The notes beneath the pieces were generated by a model that was given only the letters and a program-made list of their open reading frames with translations, had not been told where the DNA came from and searched no databases. From assembly GCA_934190685.1 (NCBI GenBank), contig CAKPTK010000090.1, positions 1 through 9,162 on the forward strand: a stretch of DNA of 9,162 nt. Reading direction: 5' to 3'. A program made the position numbers and the translations under genes. This stretch comes from an uncultured Prevotella sp. (GTDB lineage Bacteria; Bacteroidota; Bacteroidia; Bacteroidales; Bacteroidaceae). The first letter of the stretch is position 1, and each line of letters opens with the position of its first letter. This document shows, one piece after another, positions 1 through 7,183 of the stretch.

Positions 1-182
1 TTATTGATGAGACGCAATCCTGCAGCACTAATCTTCAAGCTGATCCAGCAGCCCTCCTCTACATAGAAGAACTTCTTGCTGAACAGATTCACGTCAAAGC
101 TACGCTTTGTACGGTGTTTTGAGTGGGAAACGTTATTGCCCATCTGAGCCTTTTTTCCCGTAATCTGACAAATTTTCGACAT
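1..182 (-). CDS. rpmB: 50S ribosomal protein L28, N-terminal part (runs off the left edge)
   Basis: Structural protein of the large ribosomal subunit. The reverse strand from the ATG at 182 reads [20 protein letters not shown] and continues through a basic stretch (SKHRTKRSF) to SAAGLRLIN. This is the typical start of bacterial L28 as found in Bacteroidales. Sixty complete codons are present of roughly 80-90 expected, and the rest lies left of position 1. The open frame, the conserved N-terminus and a full promoter about 50 nt upstream fix the start. The leader between promoter and ATG is A/T-rich with no clear Shine-Dalgarno site. In many genomes rpmG (L33) follows rpmB, but that would be outside the window. 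The identification is by recognition of the family and is firm. Confidence 0.95.
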   Translation of the reverse strand, partial: MSKICQITGKKAQMGNNVSHSKHRTKRSFDVNLFSKKFFYVEEGCWISLKISAAGLRLIN

Positions 183-234
183 TTCTATCTAAATTTTTTG
201 TTTTCGTTTTTTGATACTTATTCCAAACAGGGTG

Positions 235-265
235 CAAAATTACAAACTTTTCCGGATTCTGCAAA
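235..265 (-). promoter_or_regulatory. Bacteroidota-type promoter of rpmB
   Basis: On the minus strand a TTTG (-33 element, 262-265) is followed after exactly 19 nt by TAATTTTG (-7 element, 235-242) and then CA. Both boxes and the spacing match the published Bacteroides consensus TTTG / 19-21 nt / TAnnTTTG. It would give an rpmB leader of about 50 nt. It is the only promoter in the window with a perfect match in both boxes, as expected for a highly expressed ribosomal gene. Confidence 0.82.
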
Positions 266-277
266 ATATGGCTAAAG

Positions 278-285
278 CAAATGTA
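278..285 (-). promoter_or_regulatory. possible second, upstream -7 element for rpmB
   Basis: The minus strand reads TACATTTG here, a match to TAnnTTTG, 43 nt upstream of the main rpmB -7 box and just past the 3' end of the helicase gene. No TTTG stands at the expected -33 distance, and the box is followed by CT rather than the CA seen at the other promoters of this window. It may be a weak tandem promoter or chance in A/T-rich DNA. Confidence 0.25.
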
Positions 286-358
286 TCGTTTTAAGTTTTT
301 TTATTATTTCACACGTATCTTTCTCATTGTCATGCGATTTACACGTGACTTTTTCCGG

Positions 359-2824
359 TTACTTGATAATGTTGTAGCGAGCGAATTTCAAGAGCAGTTG
401 TTTGGTTCCTGCATTCTGAAAGCGGACAGTTGCCTTGGCGTTTTCTCCTGCACCCTCGACAGCCACCACTTCGCCCACCCCGAAACGTTGGTGTTCGATG
501 ACATTTCCGACAGAAATTGCGTCTGTGCTTGAAGGTTTCTGACCGGATGATGCCACTGTATCGGGTGCGTTCCACAAGTTCCGCCCTCCTCCATCATTCA
601 TCACACTGCTCATCCTTCGCAAGTTCGTCCTCCGTTGTTCCAATGGCCGTTTGTAATTTTCAGAGAGAGAGTCTGTTGGCACCATCGGACGATGGGATGA
701 CGTGATTTTTGGTTTAGGGTCCGCCCGGAACTGCGAGGCCACGGGACGACTGTTCTGATAACGATCGGACGACCCATAAGAATGGCTTTCTGAACTTGAC
801 AAAGAGGAGTGATAGGGAGAACCACCATTCCACCCAGTTCCCAAAGAACCGTAATTATCCACCGACACCAGGCGGGAATCGATTTCGGAAAGGAATCTAC
901 TGGGCTGGTCGCATTCCATCCGACCATAGCGGAAACGATTCTTCGCATACGTCAAGATGCAATGACGCTCCGCTCTCGTAATGGCGACATAGAACAGGCG
1001 GCGTTCTTCTTCCAATCCGCGCGGCGTTTCTATCGCCATCTGACTCGGGAAGATGTTTTCTTCCATACCGACCACAAAGACCGTGGGAAACTCCAGTCCC
1101 TTCGCGCTGTGGATCGTCATCAGCATAACTCTGTCGTCGTCATCACCTTCGTCACTGTCGAGATCGGAGATTAGAGACACCTCTTGCAGATAATCATAGA
1201 GGTAGATGGCGTTGGCGCGATCCTCTTCTTTCCTTCCCTCCACAAAATCCTGCACGCCACTGAGTAATTCTTCGAGATTTTCCTGGCGAGCCTGTCCTTC
1301 GGGCGTGGTGTCCGCGTAGAGATCGGCATAAATACCACTTTGCTTGACGATGTCCCTGCCCAATTCGAAAGCGTCGGACACCGTTACTCGATCGATAAAC
1401 GACTGGATCATGTCCCGAAACGACTGCACCTTGTTAAGGGTCGCCCCTTTCAACATGAGGCCGTGACCGATGGGATCATTGATGACCGCCCACATACTTT
1501 CCCCGGACGACTGGGCGGCATCCGTGATTTTCTGCATGGTGGTATTGCCTATTCCCCGAGCAGGATAATTGACGATGCGGCGAAAAGCCTCCTCGTCGTT
1601 GGGATTGGACACCATACGGTAATAAGCGATGACGTCTTTCACCTCTTTTCTTTGGAAGAAACTCAAACCGCCATAGATGCGGTAAGGGAGTCCTTGCTTG
1701 CGGAACGCCTCCTCAAAGCTCCGGCTTTGGGCATTGGTACGATACAGAATGGCAAAGTCACTGTATTTTCCGTTCTCTTTCCGCTTGAGGTTCAGAATGT
1801 TCTTACACACAATCTGCGCCTCCTCCTTGTCGCTGTACGAGGGTTTGAGCTGAATCTTATCCCCCTCGGCATTCTCGCTGAACGACTCCTTGGGGATTTG
1901 TCGCCGGTTGTGAGAAATCAAACTGTTGGCAGCCTCGACAATCCGTTGCGTCGACCGGTAGTTGCGCTCCAGCTTGAAAAGTTTTGTCCCGGAATAGAGT
2001 TGTTGGAAGTTCAGAATATTGTCAATGTTGGCGCCACGGAACCCATAGATACTCTGCGCGTCGTCACCGACCACGCACACCTTTTGCTTTTCCTTGGTCA
2101 ACTGCCACACGATCTGCTGTTGCACATAGTTGGTGTCTTGATACTCATCCACCAGCACATAAGCAAATCTATCCGCATAGCGGGCGCGGACCTCGGGATG
2201 GTCTCTGAAAAGTTCATAGGCATAGACGAGAAGGTCGTCAAAATCCATTGCGTTGGCCTTGCGCAGTCGTTCGTTGTAAGCTTGGTAAACATTGACCACA
2301 TCCGGCATTTTCTGTTCCAAGTCACGCTCCATCGCACTCCGGTCCACTGCATAGTCCTGCGGAGAAATCAAGTGGTTTTTAGCCATGGAGATTCTTCCCT
2401 GCACCGTAGCCGGCTTGTATTTTTTGTCATCGAGCCCCTGCTCCTTGATGATGTTTTTCACCAACGAGCGCGAATCCGCTTGATCATAGATGGTATAATT
2501 GGAGGTGAAGCCCAAATACTGGGCCTCTCTGCGAAGGATATGGGAGAAGATGGAGTGGAAAGTGCCCATCTGCAATTGGTTTGCCACAGAGGGGCCGACC
2601 AACCCGCCGATACGCTCTTTCATCTCACGCGCCGCCTTGTTGGTGAACGTGAGAGCGAGAATGCGCCAAGGCTCCAGATGATGCTGCAGCAGATAGGCTA
2701 CCTTATAGGTGAGCACACGCGTTTTTCCGGAACCTGCGCCGGCTATCACCAGCGAAGGCCCGTCGATATATTCCACAGCCTGTCGCTGACTGTCGTTAAG
2801 TCCGGAAAGAAGATTGTCATTCAT
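359..2824 (-). CDS. pcrA: ATP-dependent 3'-5' DNA helicase, PcrA/UvrD type (superfamily 1)
   Basis: Unwinds DNA in nucleotide excision repair and at stalled replication or transcription complexes, acting in the cytoplasm. The 821-residue protein shows the SF1A motifs in order: a Q-motif region (LNDSQRQAV, 9-17), Walker A (AGAGSGKT, 28-35), Walker B (VDEYQD, 225-230), motif III (GDDAQSIYGFRGA, 253-265), motif IV (ERNYRST, 286-292), motif V (TIHSAKGLEFP, 570-580) and motif VI (EERRLFYVAITRAE, 606-619). A Ser/Gly/Arg-rich, probably disordered linker (about 655-765) leads to a small C-terminal domain (about 769-821, with HQRFGVGEVVAVE). This resembles the PcrA/UvrD Tudor-like domain known to contact RNA polymerase. 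Length and motifs are complete. The start at 2824 follows an A/T-rich leader, 83 nt after the mtgA stop, and no TAnnTTTG element is seen in that gap, so co-transcription with mtgA is likely. Whether pcrA or uvrD is the better name cannot be decided from sequence alone. Confidence 0.95.
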   Translation of the reverse strand: MNDNLLSGLNDSQRQAVEYIDGPSLVIAGAGSGKTRVLTYKVAYLLQHHLEPWRILALTFTNKAAREMKERIGGLVGPSVANQLQMGTFHSIFSHILRREAQYLGFTSNYTIYDQADSRSLVKNIIKEQGLDDKKYKPATVQGRISMAKNHLISPQDYAVDRSAMERDLEQKMPDVVNVYQAYNERLRKANAMDFDDLLVYAYELFRDHPEVRARYADRFAYVLVDEYQDTNYVQQQIVWQLTKEKQKVCVVGDDAQSIYGFRGANIDNILNFQQLYSGTKLFKLERNYRSTQRIVEAANSLISHNRRQIPKESFSENAEGDKIQLKPSYSDKEEAQIVCKNILNLKRKENGKYSDFAILYRTNAQSRSFEEAFRKQGLPYRIYGGLSFFQRKEVKDVIAYYRMVSNPNDEEAFRRIVNYPARGIGNTTMQKITDAAQSSGESMWAVINDPIGHGLMLKGATLNKVQSFRDMIQSFIDRVTVSDAFELGRDIVKQSGIYADLYADTTPEGQARQENLEELLSGVQDFVEGRKEEDRANAIYLYDYLQEVSLISDLDSDEGDDDDRVMLMTIHSAKGLEFPTVFVVGMEENIFPSQMAIETPRGLEEERRLFYVAITRAERHCILTYAKNRFRYGRMECDQPSRFLSEIDSRLVSVDNYGSLGTGWNGGSPYHSSLSSSESHSYGSSDRYQNSRPVASQFRADPKPKITSSHRPMVPTDSLSENYKRPLEQRRTNLRRMSSVMNDGGGRNLWNAPDTVASSGQKPSSTDAISVGNVIEHQRFGVGEVVAVEGAGENAKATVRFQNAGTKQLLLKFARYNIIK

Positions 2825-2907
2825 ATAAATATGGTTGGTGGAAAACTTGGAAGGATGATTGTCGGGACAATTGTTATGATTTCAAAGGACACCACACGAG
2901 CTGCCGT

Positions 2908-3648
2908 TCATCGGAGGCGATGGTACACGCCGCCGGCTGAGGTGTTCGGATCCACGTCCTCTCCCTCACGTGGAAAAGTCGGGATAAATCTCATTTGCGC
3001 CTCTATCTGGCGTTGGCGCTTGCGCATATAAGCACCCGGCCGGGCACTGTTGAACTTGCGGGGATTGGGCAGCGTCGCAGCAATCAGCGCACATTCCGAA
3101 CGGGAAAGGCGGTCGGCCGTCGTGCCGAAATGATATTCCGCCACAGCGTCCACGCCATAGATGCCGTCCCCCATCTCGATGGAGTTGAGGTAGACCTCCA
3201 TGATGCGTTGTTTGCTCCACATCAATTCAATCAAAGCCGTAAAATACACCTCAAATCCCTTTCTGACCCATGAACGTCCCGGCCACAGGAAAACGTTTTT
3301 GGCCGTCTGCTGACTGATGGTGCTCGCGCCAAGTTTGCGATTGCTGTTGCGATTGTGTTTGGCGGCCTTCTCTATCGCCCCATAATCGAAACCATGATGG
3401 AGCAAGAACCGCTGGTCTTCACTCGCCATGACCGCCACAGGCATGTGTCGGGACATTTCATCGAGTGGCACCCAGTGATGGTGCAATGTCACGCTCTCGC
3501 CCTCCGACATTTGCTGTGCGCAGCGGATGAACATCAGAGGCGTGAACCATACGGGTATGAAACGATAGGCCACAACAGCCAGGATTGTTGTGCTGAAAAA
3601 GAGGGCTGCCGCCCATTTGAGGATTTTTGAAACAAGTTTAATCTTCAT
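2908..3648 (-). CDS. mtgA: monofunctional biosynthetic peptidoglycan transglycosylase
   Basis: Polymerises lipid II into glycan strands on the outer face of the inner membrane (glycosyltransferase family 51) without a transpeptidase domain. From the chosen start it has 246 residues: a basic N-terminus (MKIKLVSKILK), one membrane helix (about 11-36), then the GT51 domain. Family motifs are ASEDQRFLLHHGFD (75-88, with catalytic Glu77), GASTISQQTAKNVFLWPGR (107-125), RKGFE (129-133, second catalytic Glu133) and MEVYLNSIEMGDGIYG (150-165). Length and architecture fit MtgA. The frame is open upstream to an ATG at 3738, but those 30 extra residues precede the natural signal-anchor and that ATG lies inside a terminator stem, so the ATG at 3648 is preferred. 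No promoter is evident between the terminator and the start. The helicase follows after 83 nt on the same strand. Confidence 0.93.
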   Translation of the reverse strand: MKIKLVSKILKWAAALFFSTTILAVVAYRFIPVWFTPLMFIRCAQQMSEGESVTLHHHWVPLDEMSRHMPVAVMASEDQRFLLHHGFDYGAIEKAAKHNRNSNRKLGASTISQQTAKNVFLWPGRSWVRKGFEVYFTALIELMWSKQRIMEVYLNSIEMGDGIYGVDAVAEYHFGTTADRLSRSECALIAATLPNPRKFNSARPGAYMRKRQRQIEAQMRFIPTFPREGEDVDPNTSAGGVYHRLR

Positions 3649-3709
3649 TTTATTTTTGTGTACGAATGCTTTGATTCTGTGAGAAGCGGCCGTCCGAAGA
3701 AAGCCGTCT

Positions 3710-3752
3710 AGAAGAAAAAGAAACTGCCTCCACTTCACAGTGTCGGCAGTTT
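3710..3752 (-). terminator. intrinsic terminator downstream of the OmpA-like lipoprotein gene
   Basis: On the minus-strand RNA an 8-bp stem AAACTGCC/GGCAGTTT (3745-3752 with 3721-3728) encloses GA facing GA, then a 4-bp stem CACT/AGTG closed by a GTGA loop (GNRA type). The stem is followed by a pyrimidine tail CTTTTTCTTCT (3710-3720). GNRA loops and tandem G-A pairs are known RNA-stabilising elements, and they form only in minus-strand RNA. The plus-strand copy has UC facing UC and no GNRA loop. The hairpin lies 88 nt past the lipoprotein stop at 3840 and 72 nt before the mtgA start. Confidence 0.8.
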
Positions 3753-3839
3753 TCTCGGTTTTTATGGATTGACATCCACTGATGCTGCCTCAAACCGTAT
3801 TTACTACTTTTATCTATTTTATGAAACAAAAAAATTCAA

Positions 3840-4517
3840 TTACTTCAACGTGCCGTTCTTGGCGGCCTCAACCATCTGCTTGCTTGCATAGAGATATACC
3901 TCTACACGGCGATTCTGCTGACGGCCTGCGGCTGTGGCGTTGTCGGCGACAGGATTGCTGGAACCGAAGCCTGCCACATTCTTGAACTGGCTGGCAGCCA
4001 CACCACAAGAGGTGAGATAGTTGTAAACGGACTTCGCACGGCTCTCGCTCAATGGCTGGTTGATGCCGTCATTGCCCGTACTGTCGGTATAACCCTGTAC
4101 GTCCACCTGACAATCCATGTTGTTCTTCAGCACGGTGGAGAACTTTGCCAAGTCGGTCTTGGAAGCAGCCTTGAGGTCGGACTTGTTTGTATCAAACAGA
4201 ATACCGGAGTCGAATGTCACCTTGACGGCGGACAGACCATTATTGTCGGTCACCGTCTCCACCTTGGCATTTTCCACCTGGCGGGCCTGCTCGGCCACCT
4301 TGTCCATGTGTTTGCCGATGATGGCGCCCGTAGCGGTACCTACCGCACCGCCAATGACCGCACCGACGGCAGCGTTTCCCGCCAACTTGCCGATGATGGC
4401 TCCCACAACGGTTCCACCGCCAGCTCCAATAAGAGATCCTGTACCTTGTTTCGTGCTACAACTGAATACCAATGTTGAAAGACACACGCCAAGTGTCACT
4501 ACTTTTACTTTCTTCAT
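3840..4517 (-). CDS. OmpA-family lipoprotein with glycine-zipper segment (YiaD-like)
   Basis: Probably an outer-membrane lipoprotein that ties the envelope to peptidoglycan. The 225-residue precursor has a lipoprotein signal peptide with lipobox LVFSC, lipidated at Cys20. Residues 27-70 are a glycine-zipper segment rich in GxxxG spacing (GAGGGTVVGAIIG, then VGAVIGGAVGTATG). Residues 97-210 form an OmpA C-terminal domain with ILFDTNKSDL, GYTDSTG (Asp145) and LSESRA (Arg160). The Asp and Arg are the diaminopimelate-binding positions in this family, and NRRVEVYL closes the domain. After Cys20 comes STKQG, which lacks the acidic run reported as a surface-export signal in Bacteroidota, so the periplasmic side is likely. 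It is transcribed from its own promoter (4572-4579), divergent from proS, and ends at the hairpin near 3721-3752. The substrate range and exact partner are not visible. Confidence 0.92.
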   Translation of the reverse strand: MKKVKVVTLGVCLSTLVFSCSTKQGTGSLIGAGGGTVVGAIIGKLAGNAAVGAVIGGAVGTATGAIIGKHMDKVAEQARQVENAKVETVTDNNGLSAVKVTFDSGILFDTNKSDLKAASKTDLAKFSTVLKNNMDCQVDVQGYTDSTGNDGINQPLSESRAKSVYNYLTSCGVAASQFKNVAGFGSSNPVADNATAAGRQQNRRVEVYLYASKQMVEAAKNGTLK

Positions 4518-4550
4518 GATATAAATACTCTAAATTAGCCTTTTGTGTTC

Positions 4551-4569
4551 ATCATCTATATAAGATGAT
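4551..4569 (-). promoter_or_regulatory. inverted repeat at the predicted 5' end of the lipoprotein mRNA
   Basis: Minus-strand ATCATCT - TATAT - AGATGAT forms a perfect 7-bp stem with a 5-nt loop. It starts 3 nt downstream of the -7 box, so the predicted transcript begins at or within a base or two of the stem. It could be a 5'-terminal mRNA stem-loop or an operator overlapping the start site. The symmetry is directly visible; the role is inferred. Confidence 0.5.
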
Positions 4570-4571
4570 TG

Positions 4572-4604
4572 CAAAGATAATACTTTTTCCAAGACGCCTG
4601 CAAC
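4572..4604 (-). promoter_or_regulatory. promoter of the OmpA-like lipoprotein gene
   Basis: The -7 element TATCTTTG (4572-4579, minus strand) matches TAnnTTTG and is followed by CA. At a 21-nt spacing upstream stands GTTG (4601-4604), three of four bases of the -33 consensus TTTG. The predicted leader is about 50 nt long. Confidence 0.68.
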
Positions 4605-4622
4605 TTTTTCCGTATTTTTTTG

Positions 4623-4630
4623 TAATTTTG
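4623..4630 (+). promoter_or_regulatory. -7 element of the proS promoter
   Basis: TAATTTTG followed by CA matches the Bacteroidota -7 consensus and ends 36 nt before the proS ATG. No TTTG is present at 19-21 nt upstream, only a T-rich stretch. The 14 bases TTTGTAATTTTGCA (4619-4632) recur identically at the rpmB promoter. Confidence 0.65.
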
Positions 4631-4666
4631 CAGACAAATTAGACATTATAAAAAGTTATAGACAAC

Positions 4667-6148
4667 ATGGCTAAAGAACTCAAGGAATTAACCAAAAGAG
4701 CTGACAACTACAGTCAGTGGTACAATGATTTGGTGGTCAAGGCGGATCTTGCCGAGCAGTCTGCCGTTCGTGGATGTATGGTAATCAAGCCTTACGGCTA
4801 CGCTATATGGGAGAAAATGCAACAGCAACTGGACAAGATGTTCAAGGAGACAGGCGTGCAGAATGCCTACTTCCCCTTGCTCATCCCCAAGAGCTTCCTC
4901 TCCCGAGAGGCTGAGCACGTGAAAGGCTTCGCCAAAGAATGCGCCGTTGTGACCCACTATCGTCTCAAGGCGAGCGAGGACGGCAACAGTGTAGAGGTGG
5001 ACCCCAACGCCAAACTCGACGAGGAACTCATCATCCGCCCTACTTCGGAAACCATCATATGGAACACTTACAAGAACTGGATTCACTCTTGGCGTGACCT
5101 GCCACTGATGTGCAACCAGTGGTGCAACGTGATGCGTTGGGAGATGCGCACACGTCCTTTCCTCCGCACATCCGAATTCCTCTGGCAAGAAGGCCACACG
5201 GCACACGCCACACGCGAGGAGGCGGAAAAGAAGGCACAACAGATGTTGCACGTCTATGCCGACTTCGCCGAGCAGTGGATGGCAGTGCCTGTCGTTCGTG
5301 GCGTGAAGAGCGAGACCGAGCGTTTTGCCGGTGCGCTTGACACTTACACCATCGAGGCCATGATGCAGGACGGCAAAGCCCTGCAAAGCGGTACAAGCCA
5401 CTTCCTCGGACAGAACTTCGCCAAGTCGTTCGACGTCACCTATCTCAACAAAGAAAACAAGCCTGAGTATGTATGGGCCACATCATGGGGCGTTTCCACC
5501 CGTCTCATCGGCGCGCTCATCATGACCCATTCCGACGACAATGGCTTGGTGCTTCCTCCGAAGTTGGCTCCAATCCAGGTGGTCATCATCCCTATCGCCA
5601 AAGGCGGCGAGCAGCTGCAGGCCATCAGCGACAAGTTGGCTCCTGTCATCGCCGACCTGCGCAAGGCTGGCATCAGCGTGAAATATGACGATGCCGACAA
5701 CAAGCGTCCAGGCTTCAAATTTGCCGACTACGAGCTGAAGGGCGTTCCTGTACGTCTTGTCATGGGCGGCAGAGACTTGGAAAACGGCACCATCGAAGTG
5801 ATGCGCCGCGACACGCTCGAGAAAGAGACGGTCAGCATGGACGGCATCGCACAATATGTGGAGAAGTTGCTCGACGATATTCAGAACAACATCTTTGAAA
5901 AGGCGCGGAAATACCGCGACGCCCACATCTATGAATGCGACAACTACGACGAGTTCAAAGAGCGCATCAAGGACGGAGGATTCTTCCTCTGCCATTGGGA
6001 CGGCACTGCCGAGACCGAGGCCAAGATTAAGGAAGACACCCAGGCCACCATCCGTTGCGTGCCATTCGGTGTGGAGCAGACACCCGGCGTGGACATGGTT
6101 TCCGGAAAGCCAGCCACAAAGCGTGTCATTATCGCCCGCAGCTATTAA
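4667..6148 (+). CDS. proS: prolyl-tRNA synthetase, short type without editing insertion
   Basis: Class II synthetase that charges tRNA-Pro with proline in the cytoplasm. The 493 residues match the archaeal/eukaryotic-like ProRS form: a catalytic core with motif 1 region ([16 protein letters not shown], 36-51), the TSE loop and motif 2 region (RPTSETIIW, 124-132; [20 protein letters not shown], 161-180), [14 protein letters not shown] (242-255) and motif 3 ([14 protein letters not shown], 273-286). An anticodon-binding domain (about 300-400) and a C-terminal domain ending in the conserved Tyr493 follow. The roughly 180-residue editing insertion of the bacterial form is absent, so mischarged Ala-tRNA would need a separate YbaK/ProX-type protein. 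In Thermus ProRS four Cys bind zinc in the C-terminal domain; here only Cys442 seems kept, and Thr447, Asp476 and Ser479 take the other places. The gene begins about 36 nt after its -7 box and ends before a strong terminator. Confidence 0.97.
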   Translation: MAKELKELTKRADNYSQWYNDLVVKADLAEQSAVRGCMVIKPYGYAIWEKMQQQLDKMFKETGVQNAYFPLLIPKSFLSREAEHVKGFAKECAVVTHYRLKASEDGNSVEVDPNAKLDEELIIRPTSETIIWNTYKNWIHSWRDLPLMCNQWCNVMRWEMRTRPFLRTSEFLWQEGHTAHATREEAEKKAQQMLHVYADFAEQWMAVPVVRGVKSETERFAGALDTYTIEAMMQDGKALQSGTSHFLGQNFAKSFDVTYLNKENKPEYVWATSWGVSTRLIGALIMTHSDDNGLVLPPKLAPIQVVIIPIAKGGEQLQAISDKLAPVIADLRKAGISVKYDDADNKRPGFKFADYELKGVPVRLVMGGRDLENGTIEVMRRDTLEKETVSMDGIAQYVEKLLDDIQNNIFEKARKYRDAHIYECDNYDEFKERIKDGGFFLCHWDGTAETEAKIKEDTQATIRCVPFGVEQTPGVDMVSGKPATKRVIIARSY

Positions 6149-6181
6149 AAAGACATTTTATCAAACAACAGGATACACATC

Positions 6182-6218
6182 AGGAGGTAGACAGCAACGG
6201 CTGTCTGCCTCCTTTTTT
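6182..6218 (+). terminator. intrinsic terminator of proS, immediately before the transporter gene
   Basis: A 14-bp stem (6182-6195 with 6200-6213, one G-T wobble) closes on an AACG loop and runs into six T (6213-6218). It is the strongest hairpin I see in the window. It begins 33 nt after the proS stop and its T-run ends 11 nt before the ATG of the next gene, which leaves no room for a separate promoter after it. The AGGAGG in its left arm is 43 nt from that ATG, too far to act as its ribosome binding site. Confidence 0.88.
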
Positions 6219-6229
6219 AAGAGAACACA

Positions 6230-7183
6230 ATGGAAAAGATATGTTGGAAGGGACATGCCTCCATGCTTGGCGCCAACACCATGTGGGGACTGATGTCTCC
6301 CATCTCCAAACTGGTCATGGCTGGCGGAGCCGTGTCTCCGCTCGTAGTGACCGACCTTCGTATGGGAGGAGCGATGGTGCTCTTCTGGCTCGCCTCGCTC
6401 TTTCAGCGCCCCGAGCACGTCAATCACAAAGACATGGAGAAACTCTTCATCGCCGCTTTGTTGGGCATAGTCTTCAATCAGGGTTGTTTCATCTTCGGCG
6501 TGAGCCTCAGCTCTCCCGGCGACGCCTCCATCATCACGACAAGCATGCCGCTATGGGCGATGGTCCTGGCGGCAATCATTCTCAAAGAACCCATCACAGG
6601 CAAGAAAGTGCTCGGCATTGCCGCGGGCGCCACGGGTGCCCTGCTCCTCATTCTGGGCAGCGGCAACGTGCAGGCTGCCGTCAATGCGGATAAAAGCACA
6701 GCCGTATGGGGCGACTTGCTGGTGCTCACGGCGCAATTTTGCTACGCACTCTACATCGTGCTGTTCAAAGACTTCGTCAACAAATATTCTCTCATCACCA
6801 TCATGAAATGGATGTTCACCTACGCCTTTATCTGCACCCTCCCCTTCTCGGCACGCGACTTGATGTCGACAGACTGGCTCAGCCTGGGATGGACTGACAT
6901 GGGCGGCTTGTCGTTTATCGTGGTGGGTGCCACCTTCTTGAGTTATATGCTCGTGGTGGTGGGACAGAAGAATCTCCGTCCTACCGTGGCGGGCATGTAC
7001 AACTATGTGCAGCCGGTCGTGGCATGCATCGTGGCTGTCTGCTGGGGAATGGATTCCTTCAACCTGACCAAGGGCATTGCCGTGGTGCTCATCTTCGGCG
7101 GTGTTTATCTGGTCACTGCCAGCAGGAGCCGCAAGGAGATGGTGGCATACGAGGAAGCGCAAGAAAGGGAGAACAGTCTATGA
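6230..7183 (+). CDS. EamA-family (drug/metabolite transporter superfamily) permease
   Basis: Predicted inner-membrane transporter of 317 residues made of two EamA repeats (about 10-143 and 159-296), each with five hydrophobic helices, ten in total. Repeat 1 has the family's entry motif (MLGANTMWGLMSPISKL, 12-28) and the short helical break before ILKEPITGKKVLGIAAGATG (117-136). Repeat 2 ends in LTKGIAVVLIFGGVYLV (279-295), followed by a charged cytoplasmic tail. Length and layout are normal for the family. The substrate cannot be read from sequence: members carry amino acids, purines, sugars and other metabolites. The gene follows the proS terminator after only 11 nt and overlaps queH by 4 nt (ATGA at 7180-7183), so the two are translated from one message. 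I see no TAnnTTTG promoter upstream. A later start at Met12 is possible but would cut into the first helix. Confidence 0.9.
   Translation: MEKICWKGHASMLGANTMWGLMSPISKLVMAGGAVSPLVVTDLRMGGAMVLFWLASLFQRPEHVNHKDMEKLFIAALLGIVFNQGCFIFGVSLSSPGDASIITTSMPLWAMVLAAIILKEPITGKKVLGIAAGATGALLLILGSGNVQAAVNADKSTAVWGDLLVLTAQFCYALYIVLFKDFVNKYSLITIMKWMFTYAFICTLPFSARDLMSTDWLSLGWTDMGGLSFIVVGATFLSYMLVVVGQKNLRPTVAGMYNYVQPVVACIVAVCWGMDSFNLTKGIAVVLIFGGVYLVTASRSRKEMVAYEEAQERENSL

Noticed and set aside
266..358. Possible terminator after the helicase gene (CACGT/ACGTG stem with a 26-nt loop before an A-rich stretch)
   Set aside because: Only five base pairs with a long loop and no T-run on the minus strand. I see no convincing hairpin there.
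281..532. 83-codon plus-strand frame over the helicase 3' end
   Set aside because: Starts in A/T-rich intergenic DNA, runs antisense to the conserved C-terminal domain of the helicase and shows no homology I recognise.
2825..2907. Small inverted repeat ATTGT/ACAAT between mtgA and the helicase as a promoter or terminator
   Set aside because: A five-pair stem without a T-run, and no TAnnTTTG match nearby. It may be chance and is not listed as a feature.
1340..3031. 563-codon plus-strand open frame antisense to the helicase and the end of mtgA
   Set aside because: Over the helicase it lies codon-on-codon opposite the real gene, so stops would need TTA, CTA or TCA codons, which the gene rarely uses there. 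The translation shows no family motif and has the His/Leu/Val-rich look of an antisense shadow, while the helicase motifs on the minus strand are complete.
3660..3715. Partial direct repeat around GACGGC upstream of mtgA
   Set aside because: Short and imperfect, with no match to a known site and no promoter box beside it.
3649..3738. 30-residue N-terminal extension of MtgA from the ATG at 3738
   Set aside because: The upstream ATG is inside a terminator hairpin, and the extension precedes a normal signal-anchor with its own ATG at 3648 after an A/T-rich leader.
4688..5401. 237-codon minus-strand frame inside proS
   Set aside because: Antisense to motifs of an intact prolyl-tRNA synthetase. 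It has no recognisable domain and no promoter or leader of the type seen elsewhere in the window.
6551..7162. 203-codon minus-strand frame inside the EamA gene, and a similar one at 7105-7722 inside queH
   Set aside because: Both are His-rich shadows of well-supported genes on the plus strand and lack upstream signals.
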